Shown here: positions 9,585-18,249 of the stretch, in pieces
Layout: each line of letters starts with the position of its first letter
How positions within the stretch are numbered: position 1 is the first letter of the stretch
Translations under genes and position numbers: made by a program
DNA from: Rhynchopus sp. YZ270_cl-10
Lineage: Eukaryota; Euglenozoa; Diplonemea; Diplonemida; Diplonemidae
DNA: 64,000 nucleotides
Direction of reading: 5' to 3'
NCBI GenBank assembly: GCA_964035575.1
Contig: OZ037858.1
Span: forward strand, 682,001-746,000
The notes under the pieces: generated by a model
What the model saw: the letters and a program-made list of their open reading frames with translations, nothing else
What the model was told of the DNA's origin: nothing
The model's database searches: none

Positions 9585-10784
9585 ATGGCGTCTTTGTTTC
9601 TTTTGCTTGTTGTAGGGCAGAATGAGTACACTGTTGGGGGGAAGTGTGACAGGTCGCAGTCTCTTCCATTTGCAAATGTAAAGTGGACATACACAGATTT
9701 GAATACAAACCCAGAGCATTGGGCGGAGCTGAGTGAACACTTTGTGGACTGCAGATCGGACAGCCAGAGTCCGATAGATTTGAGGAGGGATGAGGCTGTG
9801 CTGCGGGATAGGAAGCGGTACTTGCATATGTGGGCGCCTGAGAAGGCGCGGGGGCTGCCTTATTTGGTGCAGTCGGCCTCAGGGATTGAGATCAACCTGA
9901 AGGGCATTGAGATGTCTCTTGTGGGGTCGATGCTGCGGGATAAGCAGAAGCTGCAGAAGATTGTCCTGAAGCGGCCCTCAGAGCACACCATTGACGGAGT
10001 CCGGTACGACCTCGAGAAGCAGTTCTGGTACATCCGTGACGACGAGGATGTGACAATCCCCTCCGAAGGCCATGCGCTGTGCCACTCCCAGGTCACCGTC
10101 ATCTCCCACCTCTACCGCAACTCCACCACGCACGACCCTTATCTCGAACAGCTCCGACACTACCTCACAGCGTTCCGCGACGTCTCAGGACTACAACACG
10201 TGGTCATCCCTGCCATCGCACCAACAGAGTACCCCGCAGGCAACGTCTTCTCCTACGATGGCAGCTTCCCCTTCCCACCCTGCACGCAGACCGTGAAGTG
10301 GATTGTGTCGGAGACGATTCTCCCCGTAACGGAGTCGCAATTAGGGTTGATGGTGCACCCAAACAGGACGTCCACCACACACAATAACCGTCCTTTGCAA
10401 AGCAGAAACGGACGTCTTGTGGAGCGGTATTCTGTGTTCAGGTCTTCGCAGGGGAGTGCGTTCTCGGAGTTGTCGGTGTGCAACCTTCGTGATGCATCGC
10501 ACCCGTCCTGCCAGAACCTGACATGTGCAAACTCAACCAGCACAACATACCAAGGCAAAGGCATCATGCCACCCTCAGGATGCGGTGTCCACCTCAACGG
10601 TGCCCTCCCTGAGTTGCTGAAGCTGCGCGATGTAGAGGTCGAAGGGAAACGTGTCGCGTCGTTCAAAGAAGACACAAACGAAAGGCTCCTCCGTGCCGTG
10701 GTGATGCTGAGCATCGTGGAGGTGCTTCTCCTTGTGGTCTGTGCACTCTGCGTTGCTTCGTATATGGTATGTGTTCGAAGCTGA
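9585..10784 (+). CDS. Membrane-anchored alpha-carbonic-anhydrase-like protein, zinc site lost
   Basis: The 399-residue protein has a short hydrophobic N-terminus (signal peptide, residues 1-11), an alpha-carbonic-anhydrase fold (about 30-290), a spacer, and one C-terminal membrane helix (about 371-392) with a tiny cytoplasmic end, so it is probably a type I surface protein. Family marks are QSPIDL (about 61), SEHTIDG (about 132) and PPCTQTVKW (about 230). The usual HxH pair before the SEHT motif, the third zinc-ligand His after it (the position reads KQFWY) and the Thr of the LTTPPC loop (here FPFPPC) are not found. CO2 hydration is therefore unlikely, and a binding or receptor role like that of vertebrate CA-related proteins is more plausible. 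The ATG at 9585 follows a CAAGCAG acceptor-like site. A pyrimidine run ending TAG at about 9613 lies inside the signal region, so an alternative 5' end is possible. Confidence 0.85.
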   Translation: MASLFLLLVVGQNEYTVGGKCDRSQSLPFANVKWTYTDLNTNPEHWAELSEHFVDCRSDSQSPIDLRRDEAVLRDRKRYLHMWAPEKARGLPYLVQSASGIEINLKGIEMSLVGSMLRDKQKLQKIVLKRPSEHTIDGVRYDLEKQFWYIRDDEDVTIPSEGHALCHSQVTVISHLYRNSTTHDPYLEQLRHYLTAFRDVSGLQHVVIPAIAPTEYPAGNVFSYDGSFPFPPCTQTVKWIVSETILPVTESQLGLMVHPNRTSTTHNNRPLQSRNGRLVERYSVFRSSQGSAFSELSVCNLRDASHPSCQNLTCANSTSTTYQGKGIMPPSGCGVHLNGALPELLKLRDVEVEGKRVASFKEDTNERLLRAVVMLSIVEVLLLVVCALCVASYMVCVRS

Positions 10785-10821
10785 ACAAAGTGGAACTCAT
10801 ACAACCTTCAAGCAAAACAAA

Positions 10822-10925
10822 ACCGAGTCCTGGGCTGGACGTTATTTTGCATCCAGTGCCCTTTTTGTGGCACTTCCTCCCGAAACTCTATGAAGGTCTA
10901 CCTGAGGGTAAAAGGTGCTGGGACG
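10822..10925 (+). repeat. Dispersed repeat H, partial copy
   Basis: About 100 bases match the first part of the retroposon-like unit at 39337-39736, including GTCCTGGGCTGGACGTTA, GAAACTCTATGAAGGTCT and CCTGAGGGTAAAAGGTGCTG. It lies directly downstream of the carbonic-anhydrase-like gene and stops abruptly with no poly(A). Confidence 0.7.
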
Positions 10926-11089
10926 GCTTCTCTTTTTGTCTGGGTCTTGCTTTTCGGTGTGGCACCCTTGAGTGATTATTGAAAATATTTTGCCATCACT
11001 TTAGGAACCACAAGAGTTAAATCTAAGAATTTATACGTATTTTTTTTTTGGGGAAAAGGCCCCTTTTTTTTGTTTGAAAGAAGATTCTC

Positions 11090-11560
11090 TGGTGACTGGC
11101 TTCGTCCCAACTTGGACGTCAAGCGCGTCCACTTCCTCCTCCACGATAGTTCTCACCAGGGAGTGCTCCAACTCCACCTGAACATTGTGTAGGTGCGTTG
11201 TGGTCGAGGCGTCCGCGACTCGGAAATGGCCATATTGGGTCGAACCTGTAGTCTGTCAAAGACCGCATGCGAATCTTGTCGGGGCAAGGCTGAAAGTAAC
11301 CTACACCCCGAAACCTATCTTCGAACTGGTACGAAGACGCCGCCTCCGCGAGCGCACTCAACCATGATGGGAATCTCGACCCGTTTCTTCTCCACCGTGT
11401 TCTTTAATGAGGTAGCCATCCAAACCTTCGTGGTGCACCACAGGTCAGTCTTGTTCACGTCATGCAAGGGGTGGTGTGTCCTCCTTTTCCGTGTCTGCGT
11501 CCATGACGATGTCCTTCATGAGGATCTCCCAAAAGAAAACAATTGAGGGAGACGTCACTA
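11090..11560 (-). pseudogene. Decayed coding-like segment, family unknown
   Basis: GC-rich, codon-like sequence stands out from the AT-rich surroundings. On the minus strand it gives protein-like stretches, for example VQVELEHSLVRTIVEEEVD and DIVMDADTEKEDTPP, in a frame broken by several stops, and other frames also look partly coding. No domain was recognised. Its composition resembles the antisense fragment in CCT theta intron 4, but no clear sequence identity was found. It could be a decayed host gene or transposon gene. Confidence 0.35.
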
Positions 11561-11837
11561 TCCTCATCATCTGTGGTAAACAAGATATGTTGGCACAAAG
11601 GCAAAAATCCGGTGAACGAGATAGCAGTGGGATAATAGCTTTTTCCAACTCAAAAATATGAGAAAATGAGGAAAAAAAAAATCTAGACCGTATTATAGGT
11701 CCACCCCCCTTTAGTAGTTTTAGACCCAAAGTGCCCTTTTGTTTTTAAAAGAAATTGGTTTTTTTTACTATAAAAAACCCCTTGAGATGCTGCACTGCTT
11801 AACATTGTACGTTTCAATATGATTCCCAACTACACAG

Positions 11838-12050
11838 GGAGCTCCTCTTGTGACGTTGCCTCCAAGGCTGTTCATACAGAAGGCATTCGAGCAGAAGTCC
11901 TGTGATAACGATGACGCAGAGGAAGAGGAAGAAGAGGAGGAGGAGGAGGAAGAGGAGGATGAGGAAGAAGAAGATGAGGAAGAAGAGGAAGTCGAGCAGA
12001 AGAAGAAGACCACACAGAAATGGGGTGCTAAGGTTCTTGACAACACATAA
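11838..12050 (+). CDS. Candidate terminal exon with polyglutamate tail
   Basis: This open stretch follows a CTACACAG acceptor-like site and begins in phase 0 like most introns here. It encodes GAPLVTLPPRLFIQKAFEQK, then about 28 mostly Glu/Asp residues (some 11926-12000) and a basic end, closing with TAA. There is no in-frame ATG, so it would have to be a 3' exon of an unrecognised gene or a decayed exon. The GAG/GAA run could also be a simple-sequence expansion. No upstream exon with a GTATG donor could be assigned. Confidence 0.3.
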   Translation, partial: GAPLVTLPPRLFIQKAFEQKSCDNDDAEEEEEEEEEEEEEDEEEEDEEEEEVEQKKKTTQKWGAKVLDNT

Positions 12051-12766
12051 TATAGGGGTGGTTTTTGTCTGGACTTTGTTTTGTGCAGAAACGAAGATAA
12101 ATAAAGACATTTTGATGCTGCCGTGCAATTTGTTTAGAACAACTTTCACAGGCTTTATGCGTGCATCTGCCAATTTAACAGCAACGTTATTTTATCTAGC
12201 TCTTAAACTCTAACTGTCAAGTCGTTCAGTCGTTCAGTCATTTCGTTTTGGTTTTTGTTCATGAGGAAACGTGGGGGGGTGAAAAGTCTTTCCAGCTTTT
12301 CTCCCTCCCCAGTGGGGCATATCCGAGATAACAGAGAGTAGTGGCAAAGGTATTATCATTGATGCGGCCAACCAACAAAAATCTTAAAAATGCAATAATC
12401 AGCACATCCGCTTAGTTCAACAACCTGCGGGGAACAGTAACTGCGTCCGCTGATGAACGGTGGGGTGTTTGCACTTTCAGCTTCCCTTTTCTTTATTTTT
12501 ATTTTTTTTGAAATAAAGCCATTTCTTGTGGTCATTTTCTCTTTTGTACGTGCATCCATGCCCCCATTTTCCCACCCTTTATCCATTATGCATGTTGGCA
12601 GTTATCACTTCCTGGCATGTTTCATTTACATACAATATCCAACTTCTCCTCTCCTCTCCCCTCCTTCTCTTTTATTACCTTCCTTGGGATACCCGCTAGC
12701 TGATGTCGTCTCTCTCATTTCTCTCTCCCCCCCTCTACCTTACCATTTCCTCAGTCCACACAGGGC
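12051..12766. other. Intergenic, pyrimidine-rich toward next gene
   Basis: No gene seen. The last 120 bases are almost pure pyrimidine and close with CCACACAG directly before the next start codon, a likely splice acceptor. Confidence 0.5.
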
Positions 12767-13927
12767 ATGGTGTCGTTGGCATGGGTTGCGCGGAGTACAC
12801 CTAAGGTGTATGCTTCGTGGTGGAAGCCACAGCCTCAAGTAACTCAGCCTCAGGTGACTCAGCCTCAGAAGCAGGACGCTGTTCCTACCACATACACAAA
12901 AGAGACGGAGGAGGACAAAACGATGCGAATACATCTCAAACGGCTGCGTGTAACACTTGACAAAAACAACCGTTTTCAGGTCAGGAAGGAGCGGAAATGG
13001 CAGGACGCATTGCAGTATTATGAGACTCACGCGACGCCTGCAACGGGGGCGACAGTGAAGCTTGAGGTCGCGCTGATCCTTGCGGTGAGCAATTGTTGTC
13101 ATCATCTGCAGCGTTTTGTGCGCGACAACTTTGGGGATGTGCACGATATTCCTATGGAGGTGCACGTTCTGTTGGTGCAGGCGAAGGAGAGTGCTAACTA
13201 CTTTGCGGAGTGTGAGCAGTATTATGCTATGGTACGGCATGCGTGGAAGGTTGCAGGGAGACGGCCTGATGCGTCACTGATGGTAGCAATGTCGCACATC
13301 TACCTGAGGCGTGGGCATATGGATGCTGCTGTTGCGCTGCTCAAAACGTACGACACAGAGGCCAAAGAAACAAAGCCTTACGTCTCCCCACGCGATAAAA
13401 AGCTAGTCGCGCTTCTCCGCATCCGTCTGGTCGAAACACCTGAAGAAGCCGCGCGTCTCTTCCCCGCAGACCCAGACGGACAGTACCTCAGAGCAATGTT
13501 AGCCGCATGTGAACGTCTGAAGGATGTGGACACAGCTCGGTCGTTGCTGAAGAAGCACCAAAACATCGCCTCTGAGGGAGATAGGCTGAAGTGTCTTTTG
13601 ATGTCGGCGTGCAACCCTCCGCAGTTTATAGAGGAGATGCAAAGGCAGTTTGCAAATGGGTCGCTCAGTGTGCACGAACGTCTTATGGCGCTCGAGAGCT
13701 GTGCGAAGTGTGGGCCTGAGGCCATCGGGCTGGCGGAGGCACTGTTCACAAATTTGCTTGAGACTGAGCAGGCTGCGCTCCCGCAGTGCTGGGAGATGCT
13801 TGCGCAGGTTTACGTCAACGAAAAGCGGCACGACACCCTTCATGCATTGCTAGCAGAGATGAAGCGACGCTCCATGCCGCAACGTGGCAGGATGCACCAC
13901 ATTCTACGGGGTCAGCTCTCACGCTGA
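12767..13927 (+). CDS. Alpha-helical repeat protein (PPR/TPR-like), probably mitochondrial
   Basis: The 386-residue protein begins with a basic, Ser/Trp-containing leader (MVSLAWVARSTPKVYASWW) without acidic residues, compatible with a mitochondrial presequence. A twofold QPQVTQ repeat follows. The remainder is predicted to be consecutive helix pairs, with PPR/TPR-like units such as LMVAMSHIYLRRGHMDAAVALL, YLRAMLAACERLKDVDTARSLL and CWEMLAQVYVNEKRHDTLHALL. The last is very PPR-like (about residues 345-370). The likely role is organellar RNA binding or protein scaffolding; the repeat class cannot be settled by eye. It lies 96 bases upstream of the next gene, a compact arrangement suggesting co-transcription. 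The ATG directly follows an acceptor-like CACAG. Confidence 0.65.
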   Translation: MVSLAWVARSTPKVYASWWKPQPQVTQPQVTQPQKQDAVPTTYTKETEEDKTMRIHLKRLRVTLDKNNRFQVRKERKWQDALQYYETHATPATGATVKLEVALILAVSNCCHHLQRFVRDNFGDVHDIPMEVHVLLVQAKESANYFAECEQYYAMVRHAWKVAGRRPDASLMVAMSHIYLRRGHMDAAVALLKTYDTEAKETKPYVSPRDKKLVALLRIRLVETPEEAARLFPADPDGQYLRAMLAACERLKDVDTARSLLKKHQNIASEGDRLKCLLMSACNPPQFIEEMQRQFANGSLSVHERLMALESCAKCGPEAIGLAEALFTNLLETEQAALPQCWEMLAQVYVNEKRHDTLHALLAEMKRRSMPQRGRMHHILRGQLSR

Positions 13928-14023
13928 GCTCCCTCCTACTCTAACCTTCACATACAAACCATCCTCTACTCTTTTACCTTACCCCATTTCCCCCCTCACA
14001 CCCACCACCTACCGAACCAGGAG

Positions 14024-17000
14024 ATGCATCCAGACGACAATGAGGTGTTGCGCAGGGGTAAGGTGCTGCTTGAGGTGTTGCCAGAGATATGCGATGATTC
14101 GCGAGAATGGGAGACAGATGCGTTGACGGATTGCATGAGATGCATGCCGAAGGATGTGCAGCAGCGGTGGGGGTTGCTGCTGCAGAGCCCAGAGAAGTGG
14201 AGTGTGGACGGGAAGCTGACGTCAGCAATGCTGCACAGCGTGTTGCTCTTCATCCTAGAGGAGCAGACAGAGGCGCAGGCCTGCATCCACGCTGCCACCA
14301 TAGCAGAGAACATCGCACCCTGCGTATCCCTCCTCCGCTCCGCCGCAAGACAAAACCTCAAACTCTTCGGCGCCTCAAAGCAAGAAATGACACAGTTCGA
14401 AACCTCAGCCCCCTTCGCAAGCCTCCTCCTCGCACAGTCCATCTACGACAGCAACCAAACCAACGACACCACCGCCATCCTCCCCCCAAGCAAGACAACC
14501 TTCTCGGAGTGGGTGCATGCGGACAACACAGACAACGAAGGGCTCTTTGATGTGGTAGCTGCCTTATGCGGCCTTATCCCTGCAGGGGGCCTTTCAAAAG
14601 ACTCAGGTGCAGGACGTCTTGCGTTTGAACACATGCTTCGTGTTGCGCCTGCACGGCTTGATGTTGTCTCGGAGATTATCACACATTCGCTCTCTGTCTG
14701 TATCTCAGACGAAGACAAACGGACACTCACAACCCTCATAGGCAAGACGCCGCAGGACTGCTCTGCGCCCTTATGGCAGTGGGCGTCTGAGATGCTGGAT
14801 GACGTTGCGTACTCGGAGTCAGACTCCAACGGCACTTTGCATGAGAAGAGTGAAAAGCCAGACAACGCACAATGTGCAGAGGTGGTCGCGCCGCAGGCAG
14901 CCCCAGACCTTGCAGTCAAAGCGCAAGGTGCAGTCCTCTCAACCAACACCGCAACAGTAGTGTCCGACGTCGTGCCAGGGAGGGTCGTGGCAAAAGGTGC
15001 ACCCCCCTCCTCTGGCGGGCAGGTCTCTCTGAACTCATGTCCCAAGCCCCAGCAGGCCTATACCTCAGACACCCGCGATTCAAGAACAAAGCCCGAGGAA
15101 GCCGTTCATACCAACCCACCACCGGTGCAAGAAGACGTGCTGAACAGCAAGATGTCTCACACATTTTCGACCTCTGAGGAGAATGGGATAAAGGTTGGGG
15201 CCAGGGCTGAGGAGGGGGGTGGTACACCGTTGGCAGAGCCGTTGCGTGTGTCTCATGACCCGGTGTCTCTCAATTCGGTGGCAACTCTGAAGCCAGAGGG
15301 AAATGCAAAGCTTGTTGTCAACGAGGACGCGCCACCGCTTGGCTCGCACCCGGAGAAGGTTGAGTTGCGTCACGCCCCTGCGCTCATGGCTAACAACACT
15401 TTGAAGTCGACTCCACCTTCGCAGTCACTACGTACAACGGTGCGGACTGCTTCTGAAGATTCCATACCGCAGGCAGTCTCCGTAGACTGCGTCCCCCCTC
15501 CTGTGACGCTCAACTCCACAGCATCTTTGAAACCAGGCTCTGCGAAGATGACAGTGCAAGACAACGCAAGCCCTGCCACGCACAACCCCGATAAGGTAGA
15601 GCTGCACAACACGGTGCCGACCCCCCTCAAGACAGCGTCGTTGAATGCCATGCCGCTGTCGCCGTCTCTGCAGCCACAGGTGCAGTATGACGAAGATCCG
15701 CGCTCCCAGATGGCTGCATCTTCAGAGTGTGCATCCCAACCACCTGTGTCCCTACGACCACCCCTGTCAACACCACTCAAGCAGACCAGCACAGACGTAT
15801 GCGACGAACGCATACCCGCACCAGACTACGACAAGGCAGCAGTGTGCACACCCCTGTCCGAACCTCTGCGCGCACCATCTCGCCTCAGCAAGGGTCCACC
15901 TCTGTCTTCAGTGTTGAATTCGCATTCCGCATGTGAACAAATGCAGTGCGAGATGCCAAAGACATGCATGCAAATGTCTCCTGTGCTTGGTGTTCGCCCC
16001 ACAGAGACGAAGGCTTCCTGTGTGCATGAGGAAGAGTCGCCAGACCGGCAGTTGTATGAAGTGAGCCGCCCCCAAGTGGCCACACCTGGCACGGCAGTGT
16101 TGAGCAGTGGGGTGGGTTGGCGTGGCTCGCACGCAGAGAAGCTTGAGCATGACGTCCGCCCGCCAGAATGGGGAGGCAACACTTTGAAGTCAACACCGCC
16201 GTCGCAGTCGCAGTCGCTGGCGAAGGCGGCCTCTTCCGAAGATGCAAGATCGCAGGCAGTCTCCGTCGACTGCGCTCGATCTGTGGCACTCAGCTCCGAC
16301 GCATCAAAGCATTCCCGCAGTGTCACTACTGTGGAGGACAATGTGCACCCAGACAACCCGGACAGGGTGGAGGTTGCTGTGGCCACTCCGCTGAAGGTTG
16401 CGTCGCTGGGTTCGATGCCGTCGCCACAGCCGCAGGCTGCTGTGTATGATTCGTATTCCGAGTGTGAACAGCCGCAGTGTGAAGTTCCCAAGACATGCAT
16501 GCAAATGCCTCCTGTGCTTGGTGTCCGCCCCACAGAGACGAAGGCATCTTCTCGTGTGCAGGACGAAGAGTCGCCAGACCGGCAGTTATGCGAGTTGAGC
16601 CGCCCCCAAGTGGCCACGTCAGGCAGGTTTGTGTTGAGCAGTGCGGTGGGTTGGCTCCCGCGTCAACAGGAGAGGGTGACGGTCACAGAGGGCATCGTGG
16701 AGCTGGACTGCGGCACCGACACCTTGCACACAGCACGGTTTGCACAGAGCCCGCGTTTGTCTGCGTCACCGGTATCATGTTCAAGCAACCCACCAGACAG
16801 AGCGTTGCAACCAGAGACCCAGGTTCGGAGTCGGATGAATTTAGGTTCCTTCGTGTCCAAGGGCGCACCACAGAAGATGGTGGTTGAGGAGCATCTAGTT
16901 GACGCAGACTGTGTGGAGCCGGTGTCAAGACAAAAACGACCGCCGACGAATGTGAGCCACGCTGAAGTGATTGACGCACCCGCAGTCGCCCGCCACGCCA

Positions 17001-18034
17001 CCTGCATCAGCGCACAGCCCTCCTCTGGGATACACCTGCGGAGTCGACCTACAAAGATTGTTATGGAGGAGGAGGTGTTCGAGACGGGGCACACAGTGTG
17101 CGAGAGTCCTGTTTTCCGCCCTGAGCGAGAGAGGGACGTGCCCGTGGTGTTCAACCAGTACACAGTGACATCCCCATCGGTGACCCTGCCACACAAGGAA
17201 GTACTGCAGTCGCCGGTTATGTCAGCTCGCCCCATCTCATCTTCCACTGTCCGTTCTGTCCCTACCCGTTCCCGTCCGAGCAAAGGGTCTGGCTTTTCAG
17301 CCAGCACTGGACACGTTTATGTTGCAGAAGAGGTCTATGGTGGTGAGGTGGGGGAGCCGCAGTCCGTTCCGTTCCGTGCAGTGACGGCACTTGATGCTGC
17401 GGTGCTGAACACCCAACGATGCGTTCTTGCTGCGACACCCACTCAGGCACCCCTCCGGCATGCTGCAAAGGAACACGCTGAACCGCCTGAATTCCCTACA
17501 AAGTTTGAGGCAAGGAGGTCCCTCCCTGCACGTGTGGAGGAGGCGAACATACCGGCACCCGCCTTTTCGGGTGTTGTACTGCAGAGCACCGTGCCGCCTG
17601 AACTGGAGGGCAGACACTTCGAAGAAGACGAAGCAGATGCAGAGTCTGAGGAGGAAGCAGCACCGGAGCCTGTACAGACCGCACCGTGTGTGTACGAGGA
17701 GAACGCACAGAGCGTGCCGCTTGCAAAGCAGGCAGAGGTCTTCACAGCACCGCTTCGTCGACGTGATGTGCCCCCTGCTAAGCCTACGCGAGCACAGGCC
17801 CAGGCTGCACTCACCATCAACAGACTCTGGAGAGGCCACAAAGGGAGGCAAAGGTCAAGACGTCGACGCTTCCGAATCTTTGGTTGTACAAAACCCAACC
17901 TCCCCACCCCTGAGGCAGCAAGCAAGCCCACAACCAGCAGCAAATTTGCCTCGCGCTTCCCATTCCCCAGAGGCATGTGCGCGCCGGTGTACTCTTCTTA
18001 CACATCACCGACACCACCCCTCGCAGTGTACTGA
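14024..18034 (+). CDS. 1336-residue repetitive, low-complexity protein with C-terminal IQ motif
   Basis: Single exon. The N-terminal 270 residues are helical and ordered. The central 900 residues are Pro/Ser/Thr/Glu-rich and largely disordered. Near the C-terminus, residues about 1259-1282 (LTINRLWRGHKGRQRSRRRR) resemble an IQ calmodulin-binding motif followed by a basic cluster. The central part contains a long internal duplication (15391-16116 against 16177-16655), and a shorter motif of the form VxEExxxxD/G recurs (MVVEEHLVDAD, IVMEEEVFETG, VYVAEEVYGGE). Repeats with conserved SRP/SKG lead-ins are reminiscent of cytoskeletal or flagellar proteins, but no named family is recognised. The start follows a CCAG acceptor-like site in a pyrimidine-rich spacer. 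Confidence 0.75.
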   Translation: MHPDDNEVLRRGKVLLEVLPEICDDSREWETDALTDCMRCMPKDVQQRWGLLLQSPEKWSVDGKLTSAMLHSVLLFILEEQTEAQACIHAATIAENIAPCVSLLRSAARQNLKLFGASKQEMTQFETSAPFASLLLAQSIYDSNQTNDTTAILPPSKTTFSEWVHADNTDNEGLFDVVAALCGLIPAGGLSKDSGAGRLAFEHMLRVAPARLDVVSEIITHSLSVCISDEDKRTLTTLIGKTPQDCSAPLWQWASEMLDDVAYSESDSNGTLHEKSEKPDNAQCAEVVAPQAAPDLAVKAQGAVLSTNTATVVSDVVPGRVVAKGAPPSSGGQVSLNSCPKPQQAYTSDTRDSRTKPEEAVHTNPPPVQEDVLNSKMSHTFSTSEENGIKVGARAEEGGGTPLAEPLRVSHDPVSLNSVATLKPEGNAKLVVNEDAPPLGSHPEKVELRHAPALMANNTLKSTPPSQSLRTTVRTASEDSIPQAVSVDCVPPPVTLNSTASLKPGSAKMTVQDNASPATHNPDKVELHNTVPTPLKTASLNAMPLSPSLQPQVQYDEDPRSQMAASSECASQPPVSLRPPLSTPLKQTSTDVCDERIPAPDYDKAAVCTPLSEPLRAPSRLSKGPPLSSVLNSHSACEQMQCEMPKTCMQMSPVLGVRPTETKASCVHEEESPDRQLYEVSRPQVATPGTAVLSSGVGWRGSHAEKLEHDVRPPEWGGNTLKSTPPSQSQSLAKAASSEDARSQAVSVDCARSVALSSDASKHSRSVTTVEDNVHPDNPDRVEVAVATPLKVASLGSMPSPQPQAAVYDSYSECEQPQCEVPKTCMQMPPVLGVRPTETKASSRVQDEESPDRQLCELSRPQVATSGRFVLSSAVGWLPRQQERVTVTEGIVELDCGTDTLHTARFAQSPRLSASPVSCSSNPPDRALQPETQVRSRMNLGSFVSKGAPQKMVVEEHLVDADCVEPVSRQKRPPTNVSHAEVIDAPAVARHATCISAQPSSGIHLRSRPTKIVMEEEVFETGHTVCESPVFRPERERDVPVVFNQYTVTSPSVTLPHKEVLQSPVMSARPISSSTVRSVPTRSRPSKGSGFSASTGHVYVAEEVYGGEVGEPQSVPFRAVTALDAAVLNTQRCVLAATPTQAPLRHAAKEHAEPPEFPTKFEARRSLPARVEEANIPAPAFSGVVLQSTVPPELEGRHFEEDEADAESEEEAAPEPVQTAPCVYEENAQSVPLAKQAEVFTAPLRRRDVPPAKPTRAQAQAALTINRLWRGHKGRQRSRRRRFRIFGCTKPNLPTPEAASKPTTSSKFASRFPFPRGMCAPVYSSYTSPTPPLAVY
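15391..16655 (+). repeat. Internal duplication within the IQ-motif protein gene
   Basis: Two in-frame copies (about 15391-16116 and 16177-16655) share ordered blocks: NTLKSTPPSQS, QAVSVDC, a TPLK(T/V)ASL segment, then a long well-conserved block with PKTCMQM(S/P)PVLGVRPTE, EESPDRQL and SRPQVAT ending VGW. The last block is almost identical at DNA level. Copy 2 lacks about 240 bases relative to copy 1. Confidence 0.85.
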
Positions 18035-18249
18035 GGTTCATTTACACTTTTTTGACTATCGCTGTTTGGGAAGCTTTGAGCTTTGTAAATATATTCCGAA
18101 AGTTTTTACTTTTGCGCCGTTTTAGTTCTATTTCCTTGCACTTTTTCACTCTTCAGTTCAGTTAAACCTCCTCCACTTTACCTCATTTTCCACAACCATT
18201 TTTTCCTCGATTCCCTTTCTCTCCACCAACGTCACAACCAGGCAGGGAG

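Noticed and set aside
11768-12046. Minus-strand polyserine frame
   Set aside because: Shadow of the GAG/GAA run on the + strand.
14443-15045. Long antisense frames within the 1336-residue gene (also 15826-16617, 16663-17307)
   Set aside because: The sense frame explains the region; antisense frames are by-products of its GC-rich third positions.
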